Positions 47,901-58,429 of a stretch of 64,000 bases of DNA are shown here, piece by piece. The stretch's first letter is position 1. Each line of letters starts with the position of its first letter. The notes under the pieces are model-generated. The model made no database searches, was not told the origin of the DNA, and saw only the letters and a list, made by a program, of their open reading frames with translations. A program made the translations under genes and the position numbers. The stretch comes from Hyalella azteca. Lineage: Eukaryota; Arthropoda; Malacostraca; Amphipoda; Hyalellidae. Location of the stretch: assembly GCF_000764305.2 (NCBI RefSeq), contig NW_025935717.1, positions 124,001 through 188,000 of the forward strand. The letters are read 5' to 3'.

Positions 47901-50900
47901 TCACTTGCTGCCAACTTGATGGCATCTTCAGCCGCTTTCTTGGCCTCGTTGGCTTCCTTGTATTGCTCTAGAGCCGCAGATTCCAGCTCCTCTGCTGCCA
48001 GTTTCAAAGTTTCTTGCTCAGCTCGCACAGACTCGGCTTGCTGAAGCTCAAGTTCTATCAAAGCTATTTTCTCCTGAAAGACAATTTGTAAATTAGAAGA
48101 TAGAATGATGAACCTACTTTGTACAATTCATTCATCAATGTTTATCATTCAGCAGTTGTGGAAGACCAATAGCTGGTGAAAAGGAAATTTGTTGATGGTG
48201 TATAATAAGTGAAATCTTATTATTTAAATGAATTTATAGAGGATTTAATTTCAGAGAAACTATTCTATATTTCTTGTGCATGTCGTGAAAGGCTATTTTG
48301 GAATTTCTGTAAATGCAAGGAAGTTAGCTGTTATATATGGATTATAGTGTTAATTTAAAATAAGATTTCCACATACAACGCCACAGATTTTGATAGGTAA
48401 AGTAATTCCTTCACTACATTTATATTTCCAAGGTAATTCAACGCAGGTGATCTTTGAGGACTCAAGTTCTCCCAAAAATACAGAGTTGACTCATTCATGA
48501 CAAATATTATCGGACTATAACAATTTAAAATTCTATTATATTTACATTTATGACATATTTGGAATCGTATATAAAATAAAACTCACTCGTGAGAAAAATT
48601 TTAGTATTTAAAGAATGGAATTGGAGCAAAATAAGGTGAATAAGTGACTGATATGGAGTTGTTTATTGACGGTTCAACTAGCGATGTATCTTACTTTTCT
48701 CTCCTGCTTCATATTCTTGCCCTGCTCTATCATGCCAAGCTTGAGGGAGTAGCCTTTCTTGGATTCTTCCTCCTTACGTAGAGCTTCTTCTCGCGCTGCC
48801 CGCCCAAATTCCTAGAAATTCAAAATAACATTATTGAGCGGACAATTTTACAATGGAATAATTTTGTTACAAGAAATAGTAACAGGAGGAAGCCTCATCA
48901 AAAAAAAAGGCCCAAATCTTCATTCACATGTATAAAACTCTGCATCAAAAAGGAAAAAAATAAGATATTTATCTAAATCATAGTGGCAATCAAAGATTTT
49001 TTCGAGTACAGCTCACTTTAGATTTCATGATATAGGTAGTTCAAAATTTCATTCAATATCTATATATAATAGTTCTAGTGCCCAGCATTCTCAACTGGTC
49101 TACTCATAGGCCTTATAAACGAAGATAATAAAAAAGTCTCTAACTTACCACAATAAATTCTTAATTCATGCATGATTCAATTCAAACAAAAATATAGGTA
49201 ACCTGGCATTGGTCAGTGCAGTCTGCTCCACTGGCCCACTCATCAGAAGCATCACAACAGTCACAGATGCCATCGTTGACACGAGATGAGCGAACATCCA
49301 GAGGAATGTGACCCTTGTTGGAGCAGTGGAAGAAACCTGATGAGAGAGGAGGCAACAAAAGGAATTATCAGGGTGCATACCGGTATTTAGAAAAAAATTC
49401 CATGACAATTCCATGACCTGGTTCTGGTAATCTTTGAATGTTAACTGAAAAGAGAGTAGTCAGCGCAGCAGAATCAAACTTTGCCAGAACATGTACAAGA
49501 TGTCATGTAGTCATCAAGCATTTACGCTTTTAAAGAATTGTTTCGCTCTACCTAAACTCCAGTACGTCCTACGTGCGTCTCCTGCATATATGCGGGTAGG
49601 TGATTTGGAGCGGTTCGATGAGGTGTTGGTTTCTGCCCTCTCGACCATCATCAATGTCAGCTTCGAGCGCGAATCTCTTGAACAAGCTGTGTTGCCGGTC
49701 CGGCTGGGAGGCCTGGGTATCCGTATGTCAAAGGACATCGCGCTCCCTGCGTTCATATCGTCACTCCACTGATCATTGACATGAAACCATTCCCTGTTTT
49801 TAATTAATAAAATCAATTCTTTTTTTTTTTGTTGGAATGGTGAGTGTGGGAGGCCTTTAAAAAAAAAAAAAAAAAAAAAAAGATGTGCATCAAACCTACT
49901 CATCCACTTGTATATTAATTTGATCTTACAATTTTAATATGAATCCATGTTTCTCTGCTGGTTCCAAATGGAACCACTCAGCATTAATGGGTTAACACAT
50001 GCAGCACAGAAAAAGGCTTCCCTTTTTTCTTCATTTATTTGCAAATTTTATGACTTTCCAGGCCTGGAAAATGAAAAATCAAATTCCATGCCTTTCCAGG
50101 TTTTCCATGACCAGTATGCACCCTGAATTATATTTTCATTTAAATACAATTTTTCAAATATTTGGGTTTTCTAGGACTTATGTGGGTTTTTTCTGTTTCT
50201 GTATGAAGGTGAAAGTTAGTAAATTGTGTTCTAACAGTAATGACAAGAATCTAAAATTGTGAAGGTGTTTTACAGCTGCAGTATAACTCCACTTATTTAT
50301 AGTAAATTTCAAAGAAATAGGTAACCAACCATGACTACTGATACACAATGTAATTAAAATAATGGGATGTAGAGAATTGTGATGAGGAAATGTACATCTG
50401 GTAAATCATTCATACAATCAAAAGAATGCAGCTTTATATTTTATAAACATGTAGTAAATCCAATTAATGGCAATCTAAAACTAACATTTATAAATGGAAA
50501 TGAACAGAGACAAATTTGAACTTTTTTTAAATCATTGAACACTCTCTGAAATACTACGTAACTTTCTTAAAAATTCAGATCAATCAAGAGAATGTAGGAG
50601 AAACACTTCTCCACAAAGATATTGGCTAGAATGATAACATTTTAGAAACTGGCCAGACAATTCTCACCGTTGGGGCAGGCAGAGGTGCCTGGTTCATCAC
50701 TGCCATCTCTGCAGTCGCAGTAATCATCATTCACATTACGGAAGGGAATAGTGCCGGAGCCATCCAGGCAACTGAAGTCTCTGGCTGGATCATACAGAGA
50801 TGCCTCTGTCAGAGATAAAGCAATGTAAACACAGAGATACTTTTGACTAATTGAAATATTTCTCAGCCATAAGAATGATAAGGCTTCTAAATTAATTTCT

Positions 50901-51200
50901 TTTAATTAATGGATACATTTTTTATAACTGGTATGCACAATTAATCTACAAAACTGAATTTGGTATAAACAGATCAAAAAAGCATGAAATTATTCTCATG
51001 AGACATCCACATTGAAAGGTATAAATTTATGAAATAAAATTTTGACACCAGAACTGACTAATATGACCTGAAGATCACCTGAAAATATACTTACTGATAA
51101 GAGAAACCCCTCTTGGTCTCAGGACTTCAGAGCCAAGAGAACAGCTCAGCAAAAATGACACTAACAATAGTCTGAGGCAATCTTGAATCAATTGCACCAT
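41931..51200 (-). CDS. PRKCSH: Glucosidase II beta subunit (10 coding exons)
   Basis: Exons in transcription order: 51200-51095, 50805-50668, 49336-49203, 48811-48695, 48073-47771, 45655-45479, 44909-44738, 43861-43671, 42761-42609, 42077-41931. All junctions have GT-AG ends and matching phase, giving 545 residues (human about 528). The product is the regulatory subunit that retains glucosidase II in the ER and recruits it to N-glycans for glucose trimming. Visible parts: signal peptide ([14 protein letters not shown]), [10 protein letters not shown] start, LDLa-type modules [10 protein letters not shown]...[12 protein letters not shown] (~50-75) and [14 protein letters not shown], coiled coil (130-230), EF-hand loops [12 protein letters not shown] (234-245) and [12 protein letters not shown] (253-264), Pro-rich then acidic linker (~300-380), MRH domain (~418-532; [26 protein letters not shown]), and C-terminal HTEL. 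The start is the first ATG before the signal peptide. Introns carry several tandem repeats and a LINE. Confidence 0.95.
42782..42960. repeat. 63-bp tandem repeat beside PRKCSH exon 9 acceptor
   Basis: Three units with core AATAATTCAGAGAGAAATGT then AATTCRAAGATAAGGACATG start about 20 bp upstream of the exon 9 acceptor (exon start 42,761). Confidence 0.85.
43160..43216 (-). pseudogene. Duplicated remnant of PRKCSH exon 9 5' end
   Basis: The minus strand reads CGCAG|GCGTTTCAGATCCTCAAG, encoding AFQILKNGG, next to the true exon 9 start GTGCAG|GCAAGTCAGATCCCCAAG (ASQIPKNGG). The acceptor is kept and a GTGAGA donor lies 25 bp in, but inclusion would shift the frame. It lies ~440 bp upstream of the real exon. 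Confidence 0.7.
43450..43690. repeat. 31-bp minisatellite derived from the PRKCSH exon 8 donor
   Basis: Units of CACACTGGACAGAGGACAGA then GCAAATGGCAA. The array starts at the real exon 8/intron junction (exon end 43,671; TTTTGATACG|GTGTGTTGCC on the minus strand) and at its far end carries another near-intact junction copy (CATTTGATACGGTGTGTTGC near 43,480). The internal units keep the GTGTGTTGCC donor core. Confidence 0.95.
44320..44425. mobile_element. MITE with TTGTCCAAATA inverted ends, copy 3
   Basis: ATTGTCTAAATA and TATTTGGACAAG bound a ~106-bp unit in PRKCSH intron 7. CACTCAACAAAATTAG on the left and TTTCTGAGTG on the right may be the outer terminal repeat. Confidence 0.6.
44912..45040. 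repeat. ~55-bp tandem duplication at PRKCSH exon 7 acceptor
   Basis: The acceptor-proximal string GTAAGATTGCAAGAATGAAATG recurs at about 44,970 and, weakly, at 45,025, as two and a half units that begin three bases from the exon start (44,909). The AG of the working acceptor (ACGCAG) is not conserved in the copies. Confidence 0.75.
45728..45934. mobile_element. MITE with TTGTCCAAATA inverted ends, copy 4
   Basis: The inner unit is 45,800-45,911 (ATTGTCCAATA ... CTATTTGGACAA). CTCAGGAAAATATG on the left and TTTTCTCTGAG on the right mark likely outer ends. It lies in PRKCSH intron 5. Confidence 0.6.
47601..47767. repeat. 51-bp tandem repeat ending at PRKCSH exon 5 donor
   Basis: Three units (core CAATATTCACTGTATAGGTG then TTTATTGACAATATATCCC) and a partial fourth run directly into the donor at 47,765-47,770 (ACTTAC on the plus strand). 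Confidence 0.9.
49480..49881 (+). pseudogene. 5'-truncated LINE with poly(A) tail in PRKCSH intron 2
   Basis: The plus strand encodes about 90 residues ([60 protein letters not shown]) ending at a stop. This is typical of the region after the reverse transcriptase in LINE polyproteins. A short 3' UTR and an A-tract (49,857-49,881) follow. Its orientation is opposite to the host gene. The open frame and poly(A) suggest a fairly recent insertion. Confidence 0.8.
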
Positions 51201-51806
51201 AATTAGCAATTATGCACACAAGTATGCCTTGCAAATACTGACCTGAAGAGGGAAAAATATTAGAAATTCATCAATTATAGGTATTACATACAGTGGGGGA
51301 AATAAATATTCGTACACTTGAAAAATCGTATTTTAATGTATGTAAGTACACAAACTTAACAGGAAAAGTGATTTAAATTATGTATAGAGACGCATAGTAT
51401 TCAAAAATACTATCAAAAGAAATTAAATCTCAATGCAACAAAAAACAATNGGAATCTACGATGCAGAATTTCATTCTCAAATAAATTTGAAACTGTCACA
51501 TAGTCCTCGGAGTTTAATACTTGTAATTCACATAAAACTAATTTTTACCTGACTAAACTTAATTATGCAGATGATTTGTGGTAAGTCTATTGAAATTGAA
51601 CGTCATATTTATTAGAGCCAAGGCAAATGAAATGAAATGACTGAATTTAATGCTGATGTTTTGTTGGTGAAGTATATGCTGCCCAGACGTATGTTAATGA
51701 ATGAATTTTTAATATAAATGAATTTTTTTGCGGCATTAATTATTCGTATTTTTGCGGTAATTAACTTCAAGCATTGACGTTGTATTGTGATCACCCTCTA
51801 CAGCTC

Positions 51807-51844
51807 CTGTCTCTTATACACATCTAGATGTGTATAAGAGACAG
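51807..51844. other. Tn5 mosaic-end palindrome (sequencing adapter artefact)
   Basis: CTGTCTCTTATACACATCT is followed immediately by its reverse complement. This 38-bp palindrome is the junction formed by two transposase mosaic ends in tagmentation/mate-pair libraries and is not expected in an animal genome. The hAT-like coding fragment stops exactly at its edge. The adjoining sequences are probably not truly contiguous. Confidence 0.95.
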
Positions 51845-52044
51845 ACCCTGCTGAGATGGCTGCGATTATGCTTTTCCAGCCAGAACAGGCAAAACTTAGG
51901 GTGGAAGGCCGCTGCCAGCTGGCACTCCTTGTCTTCTAGGAGGGACCAAAACCTTTTCGTGATGCCTGCCAGCATTGCCAGACTGCAGTACAGGACGTGT
52001 TGTGTTACTGCCAGTAACACAAGACGTGATTGGCTGACGAACAT
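51845..52044 (-). pseudogene. hAT transposase C-terminal fragment
   Basis: The minus strand reads LAMLAGITKRFWSLLEDKEC, then QLAAAFHPKFCLFWLEKH, a pattern of hAT-family transposase C-termini (LAAALHPKFKLxWL). It is cut at the adapter palindrome. The plus-side sequence to 52,270 has subterminal TTAGCGG repeats and ends CCCACCACTG, a hAT-type terminus. Confidence 0.65.
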
Positions 52045-52160
52045 TTGATGTCGTAGTCAGCCATCAGTGTGGGCGTGGCACACGGCTTACAATACTTAGC
52101 ATTACATCAGAGATTTTAAAACATTTTTAGCGGACTGCCAGTTAGCGGAACTAAATTTAG

Positions 52161-53919
52161 CGGAAGCTAATTGGTCCGCTAAAGGTTTTCAAAGTTAGCT
52201 GAACAGCTAATCCGATAAGGAAAAAGTTAGCTTCGCTAATTAGCGGTTAGCGGAACTGTGCCCACCACTGGTACTTACATACATTAAAATACGATTTTTC
52301 AAGTGTACGAATATTTATTTCCCCCCACTGTACATCTGTTTAAAAATAATAGCTTAAGGACCTGATTGCACTTTTTAATTATAAGACTGTGACTGTGAAG
52401 TGAGTGATGAATTTATGGTGAGTTTAAAATTTGGTATGAAAGGATATACGTATGTATGTTGGTAAGTGGTAGCTTTTTTATTTCACAACATTTTGATATG
52501 TCTGAAATGAATATAGAACAAGTTGGAGGACCCAGAAATAAACACTACCAGCAGCGAAGACTAACTTGACCAGGGATTATTAAATGCAGCAACTTTAGAA
52601 TCTCATCATAATGAGTCACATGAGTAATGATGAAACTTATGTATGCTAAAATACATATACAATACTCCCACTAAAAATAATTTCAAAGGTCCAGGTAATA
52701 ACTTGATAATAAATTATTGCTTATGTGTACTAGAACCAATCTTTCAAGTGCCAGGTAGGTTTCAAACAAACATACGTAACAGCACAAAAAGAAACTTGCA
52801 CAAGTATATAAAAATAAATATATAGAATATACCTAGTATCTAGTTTTTATATCAATATATAGCACTAGGTATCATCAAACAGGGTAAAAAGGGATGGGCG
52901 GGGTAAATCGGGATGCGAGTCCCACATTTCCTAGAAATGTTGTAGCAGCTAAACTTATCAAAATATTGCAAAACTAAAATAAGTGGCGTAAACTTCAACA
53001 TTTTTACTATCTATTATGTATAAAGCTAGTCAGGAAATCGTACATTAACTATCTTTAAAAAATCGCTGAAAAAAAGTGTGAAAAGTGCAATTTTGGAAAA
53101 GTACCTACCTCTGCTAAGGTCTGGAACAAAAAAAAATATTTGCTGTATTAAAAAATTTTACTTACATAAAAGTTGCACCCAGGTATCGGCTTGAAAACGT
53201 AATTGACGGAATTTGCCTATCTCATTAAAAAAAAATGGCAGCCATTTCCGCGCGACGGGGTAAAAAGGGACACCCCCAGGGTAATTAGGGACACCCTTAA
53301 AAATGCATATACAGTAGAACCTCAGTTAGCAAAGGCTCCAGTTAACAAAAAAATTGATTAACAACAAAGAACTTTGATTACATTTACCTTGCTCAGTGAA
53401 AAAAATTCACTTATCAAAAAATTAGTGCACCATCGATCATCACAAAATTGTACATAGAATGATATACCATAGAATTGTGCACCGGGCATCATAGAATGAA
53501 AAGTAATTGATCTATTTATTTCTCCAAAACATATGATGGTTGTCACTAAAACATTATTTTCTGTTTCAGGTATGTTTTTCACAATCTTTTTTGTTATTGT
53601 GAAATCACTTGACTCGATTAAAATTGTGCAAAATTACTGTCAGGACTGTAAGCTTACAGATACAGAAGAAATGCTGCATGGCTGCTGATATGAAGCTTGC
53701 AGTGAACAAGGTCATTGTCAATGCTCAATGGCATGTCCATGGATACAGTAATATGATGACTAATATCACATTAATAATACGGTAATTAATGAATATGGTA
53801 ATATCATATCAATAAAGGAAAAACAAGTAAAAATCACAGAAAATGTCATTTATTCTACCTCTACATCATCTACAATGAAAGAGGAGGACTTCAGAGTACT
53901 GTTAGTAATGGATGAGTAC
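52161..53919 (+). repeat. 1,759-bp direct duplication, copy 1
   Basis: Matches 56,251-58,009 at a constant offset of 4,090 bp with no difference noticed by eye. The block spans parts of three unrelated pieces: the hAT end, the right end of the mariner-like element, and most of the TA-flanked element at 52,872-54,176. Confidence 0.95.
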
Positions 53920-54176
53920 ACTCTGCATGTTTCAAACGTTTTAAAATGAACTTTTATTGCAAGTGTCCCGGATTACCTCGTTCCCAGGAGTAAATCGGGA
54001 CGGTTTTATTCTGCCTCTGGCACCTTACGAATAGCATATGGATTTTTTTGAAGATGCCATTCGATAGCCCTTGCAAAGAGCTATAAAATGAGCCTAAACT
54101 TGTTTCTGAAATGTTTCATGGTAAGAAGTTATTAACAAAAAACGCTCAAAACTGTCCCTTTTTACCCCGTTTGATG
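52872..54176. mobile_element. TA-flanked inverted-repeat element (CATCAAACRGGGTAAAAAGG)
   Basis: Left end CATCAAACAGGGTAAAAAGG and right end reverse complement CATCAAACGGGGTAAAAAGG, flanked by TA. Internal GGGTAAATCGGGA and GGGACACCC motifs repeat. No long open frame; a non-autonomous element of about 1.3 kb. Confidence 0.7.
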
Positions 54177-54489
54177 GTACATCTTTTATGTAAATAGAAT
54201 GCAGAAAATTAGCAAATATTGGAAAATCATAGGCAGTAGGTACACCAGAAAACAAATTTGCATCATCAGGATAACTTGCAATTGTATTTGTCCATACCAT
54301 ACATAGATAATTGTCTCTAATAGTACTATACATTTTTTATAACAAATCTTCTAAGATATGAGGAAAATATATTCCTTTTAAGCAACTGTCTTCTCACTAG
54401 GGATTTCCTTCTTTCCTATTTTGTAGATACCACGAGATTTCAGAAATAAATAACATCAATGACAATAACATGATTAAATTAACTTCTAC

Positions 54490-55395
54490 AGAACCCCACA
54501 TTACATTACATGGGATGGAGTATGTTTAGAGCGAGAAGAATGACAGCAGCATTTAGATATAAAGTATAACTGGAAAGAATGGATGATGTATGTTGGGTGC
54601 ATAAGATGTACTTGTGAAACTTGAGAATGAGCAAATGGGAATGTACCGGTAAGTGTCATGCAATAGTTTGCAAGTGTGAGTTTCATGAAACATGGGCTTT
54701 CTCTGGGAATAATAGAACAAGAGAGGAATGGATGATAACAGTATATATAGGGTGTAACAGGGATCAAATGGGATGCCGAAGAATGGAAGAAATAAATAGA
54801 AAGGAGTGAAATTATGTTGTTCAAGAGTATGAAAGCAAGGAATGGAAAGATTGGAGAGCCTGACATTGTACATGATGAAAGTGATGCCAAAGTATGAGTA
54901 CATATAAGATGGAAGTAGAGGTGGGGCCCCAATTTTCTGTGTGAGAGCAAATGCTTTGAATGTGAATGCACGGGCAAATAGGTGGAATGAAAGAAGAGAG
55001 GATATTTGTTTTATGTGTGACAGAGGGGAGAGGAAAGCTGAGGAGCATCTGATATGGAGTGTGATGCATATGAGAGGGAGAGACTGGAAATGATGAGAGT
55101 CATACAGGAGGAGAGGGATGAGGACAATTGTGTGATGTATGAGTAAATAGGAGACAAATGGATTTCAATGATAGTGGGACCGTCAACAGGGGTGACTGCT
55201 GCTATGACTGAGAGTAGAGAGCAATTTTTTGAGAGTGCATGGAGAATGAGGGAGAGAAGGAGGTTGGTGAGAATGGAGGCTGGCCAAAAGGAAGAGATTG
55301 GAGGCTGGCAAATTGCCACTGGCCAAAAGGCACAAGGGAAGGCCAACAAAGGAATCCCTTGTCTGCCACCATTCATACTGATGGCAGAGCAGAGA
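54490..55395 (+). pseudogene. Decayed LINE polyprotein C-terminus
   Basis: Plus-strand frames, interrupted by stops, read KAEEHLIWSVMHMRGRDWKM, then QFFESAWRMRERRRLVRMEA. They resemble the Cys/His zinc-binding tail and closing helix of LINE polyproteins (CxxC ... EEHLLxxC ... FL..VWRARE); the cysteines are largely lost. A TACTTATAGGACTC-family repeat follows in reverse orientation. Confidence 0.5.
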
Positions 55396-55759
55396 GTTTT
55401 TTAGACTCTTCCTAAGTTCATTTTTGAGTCCTATAAGTAGAACAGTGAAGTATGATGGACATCAGCATTATCATACATAAGAAAATTTATTTAAATCTTT
55501 AGTAGATGAAGAAATTAATATTGAACTGATTCTAATTTATGAAGAGTTTATAATTTGTCACTATGGCTGACTATGGCACCATGATTCTTGGTTTGGAACC
55601 TTACTAACTAACAAAGCCAATAAGGATTCTGAAATTATACATGGTGCGATTGGCATTGGAGCAGAAATATTTTAAAACTTAGCTTCAAGTTCATTTTTGA
55701 GTCCAATAAGTAGAGCAGTGAGGTATCATGGATAGCAGCATTAGTAATTTAGTATCATA

Positions 55760-56240
55760 CCATAAAATGGGGTCACTTTGACTCCCGGGGTAACTTTGAC
55801 CACTTTTTGTTTTTTAACAAAAACCCCCAAAGCTCAAAAACTATTTGACATAGAAAAATTATGTCAATGGCCATTAAAGGCCTAATACTGAGGCTACGTA
55901 ACCCAATAGAAAGATTTAAAAAGTTTGCATATCTAATAGGTTAAAAAATTAAAAATGTGACCCACAAAAAAGAGCTATTATTTAAAGCCTGTCAGAGTAC
56001 CCCCTCCAATTTTTTCATTTTTTGATGAAATAACTCCAGGTTTTGATGCATTGTAGTAGAACTCTTCTAGTTACATATGCAAATGCCAAATTTTAGGAAA
56101 GTGTCATAGTTTGCAAATGGGGGGCACTGCCCCCCAATGGGGAAACTTTGACAACCTAATGGCAGCCGTGATGGGGTAACATTGACCGGCTTGGAAATTA
56201 AGTTAAAATTACCATAGGTACCTATATAACATATTTTATG
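55760..56240. mobile_element. TA-flanked MITE, GGGTAACTTAGACC family, copy 2
   Basis: The inverted relative of 32,310-32,785: it begins CATAAAATGGGGTCACTTTG and retains the internal string GTTTGCAAATGGGGGGCA. Its far terminus is missing where the duplicated block begins. Confidence 0.65.
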
Positions 56241-56250
56241 TTTGATACAA

Positions 56251-58009
56251 CGGAAGCTAATTGGTCCGCTAAAGGTTTTCAAAGTTAGCTGAACAGCTAA
56301 TCCGATAAGGAAAAAGTTAGCTTCGCTAATTAGCGGTTAGCGGAACTGTGCCCACCACTGGTACTTACATACATTAAAATACGATTTTTCAAGTGTACGA
56401 ATATTTATTTCCCCCCACTGTACATCTGTTTAAAAATAATAGCTTAAGGACCTGATTGCACTTTTTAATTATAAGACTGTGACTGTGAAGTGAGTGATGA
56501 ATTTATGGTGAGTTTAAAATTTGGTATGAAAGGATATACGTATGTATGTTGGTAAGTGGTAGCTTTTTTATTTCACAACATTTTGATATGTCTGAAATGA
56601 ATATAGAACAAGTTGGAGGACCCAGAAATAAACACTACCAGCAGCGAAGACTAACTTGACCAGGGATTATTAAATGCAGCAACTTTAGAATCTCATCATA
56701 ATGAGTCACATGAGTAATGATGAAACTTATGTATGCTAAAATACATATACAATACTCCCACTAAAAATAATTTCAAAGGTCCAGGTAATAACTTGATAAT
56801 AAATTATTGCTTATGTGTACTAGAACCAATCTTTCAAGTGCCAGGTAGGTTTCAAACAAACATACGTAACAGCACAAAAAGAAACTTGCACAAGTATATA
56901 AAAATAAATATATAGAATATACCTAGTATCTAGTTTTTATATCAATATATAGCACTAGGTATCATCAAACAGGGTAAAAAGGGATGGGCGGGGTAAATCG
57001 GGATGCGAGTCCCACATTTCCTAGAAATGTTGTAGCAGCTAAACTTATCAAAATATTGCAAAACTAAAATAAGTGGCGTAAACTTCAACATTTTTACTAT
57101 CTATTATGTATAAAGCTAGTCAGGAAATCGTACATTAACTATCTTTAAAAAATCGCTGAAAAAAAGTGTGAAAAGTGCAATTTTGGAAAAGTACCTACCT
57201 CTGCTAAGGTCTGGAACAAAAAAAAATATTTGCTGTATTAAAAAATTTTACTTACATAAAAGTTGCACCCAGGTATCGGCTTGAAAACGTAATTGACGGA
57301 ATTTGCCTATCTCATTAAAAAAAAATGGCAGCCATTTCCGCGCGACGGGGTAAAAAGGGACACCCCCAGGGTAATTAGGGACACCCTTAAAAATGCATAT
57401 ACAGTAGAACCTCAGTTAGCAAAGGCTCCAGTTAACAAAAAAATTGATTAACAACAAAGAACTTTGATTACATTTACCTTGCTCAGTGAAAAAAATTCAC
57501 TTATCAAAAAATTAGTGCACCATCGATCATCACAAAATTGTACATAGAATGATATACCATAGAATTGTGCACCGGGCATCATAGAATGAAAAGTAATTGA
57601 TCTATTTATTTCTCCAAAACATATGATGGTTGTCACTAAAACATTATTTTCTGTTTCAGGTATGTTTTTCACAATCTTTTTTGTTATTGTGAAATCACTT
57701 GACTCGATTAAAATTGTGCAAAATTACTGTCAGGACTGTAAGCTTACAGATACAGAAGAAATGCTGCATGGCTGCTGATATGAAGCTTGCAGTGAACAAG
57801 GTCATTGTCAATGCTCAATGGCATGTCCATGGATACAGTAATATGATGACTAATATCACATTAATAATACGGTAATTAATGAATATGGTAATATCATATC
57901 AATAAAGGAAAAACAAGTAAAAATCACAGAAAATGTCATTTATTCTACCTCTACATCATCTACAATGAAAGAGGAGGACTTCAGAGTACTGTTAGTAATG
58001 GATGAGTAC
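56251..58009 (+). repeat. 1,759-bp direct duplication, copy 2
   Basis: Identical by eye to 52,161-53,919. After 58,009 it remains homologous to copy 1 but diverges abruptly, until GTCTGGCACCTTAC near 58,120. Confidence 0.95.
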
Positions 58010-58125
58010 GCTCTGCATGCTTTAAATGTTTTGAAATGAAGTTTTATTCCCATTGTCCCGAGTAGCCCTGACTGACGGGGCTACTTGGGACAATCTTTAT
58101 TTTGCGTCTGGCACCTTACAAATAG

Positions 58126-58255
58126 CATAAATTGACAAAATATAAACAAATACCTACACATATATACCACACACATATACCACACATAAGGAGACAGGCC
58201 TATCTAGATAGGCCTGTCTCCTTATGTGTATTTGTTTATATTTTGTCAATTTATG
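58126..58255. repeat. Large palindrome
   Basis: Inner arms ACACATAAGGAGACAGGCC-TATCT and its reverse complement meet at 58,205/58,206. Outer arms AAATTGACAAAATATAAACA and its complement follow. The left side has a 30-bp extra stretch of CA-rich sequence between inner and outer arms. Confidence 0.9.
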
Positions 58256-58311
58256 TTTTTATCTTCGATGTGAATTTAGTTTTCTAATTAATTCTGATTT
58301 CCTTATAGGTT

Positions 58312-58425
58312 TTGAACTTTTGAAGTGATGATGGAGCTGGACTCCAAAACGTTTTCATTCTTAAAAATGGTTAATATTCTGGCTGTTTTCTTTGCTTTTA
58401 TATTCTTGGTACTGCCAACTTTGTT
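58312..58425 (-). mobile_element. Penelope-like terminal segment in reverse orientation
   Basis: The minus strand shares AAAACGTTTYGGAGTCCAGC and TCCATCATCA with 63,225-63,260. It lies directly upstream of a plus-strand Penelope-like reverse transcriptase, as expected of the inverted terminal structures known for Penelope elements. Confidence 0.6.
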
Positions 58426-58429
58426 GTAG

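Larger units (their letters stand above)
51291..52330. mobile_element. Mariner/Tc1-like element with 59-bp inverted repeats
   Basis: CAGTGGGGGAAATAAATATT...GTATGTAAGTAC at 51,291-51,349 is mirrored at 52,271-52,330 with one extra C, and TA flanks both ends. The interior holds no transposase of its own; it contains a hAT end and the adapter at 51,807. It lies 90 bp upstream of the PRKCSH start codon. Confidence 0.8.

Noticed and set aside
51814..52048. Novel host protein frames across the adapter palindrome
   Set aside because: Part of each frame is encoded by the Tn5 mosaic-end sequence, and the rest is a hAT transposase fragment.
54501..55376. Long minus-strand frames (Cys/Ser/His-rich)
   Set aside because: The plus strand of the same stretch shows a decayed LINE tail; the minus frames have low-complexity composition and no homology that I recognise.
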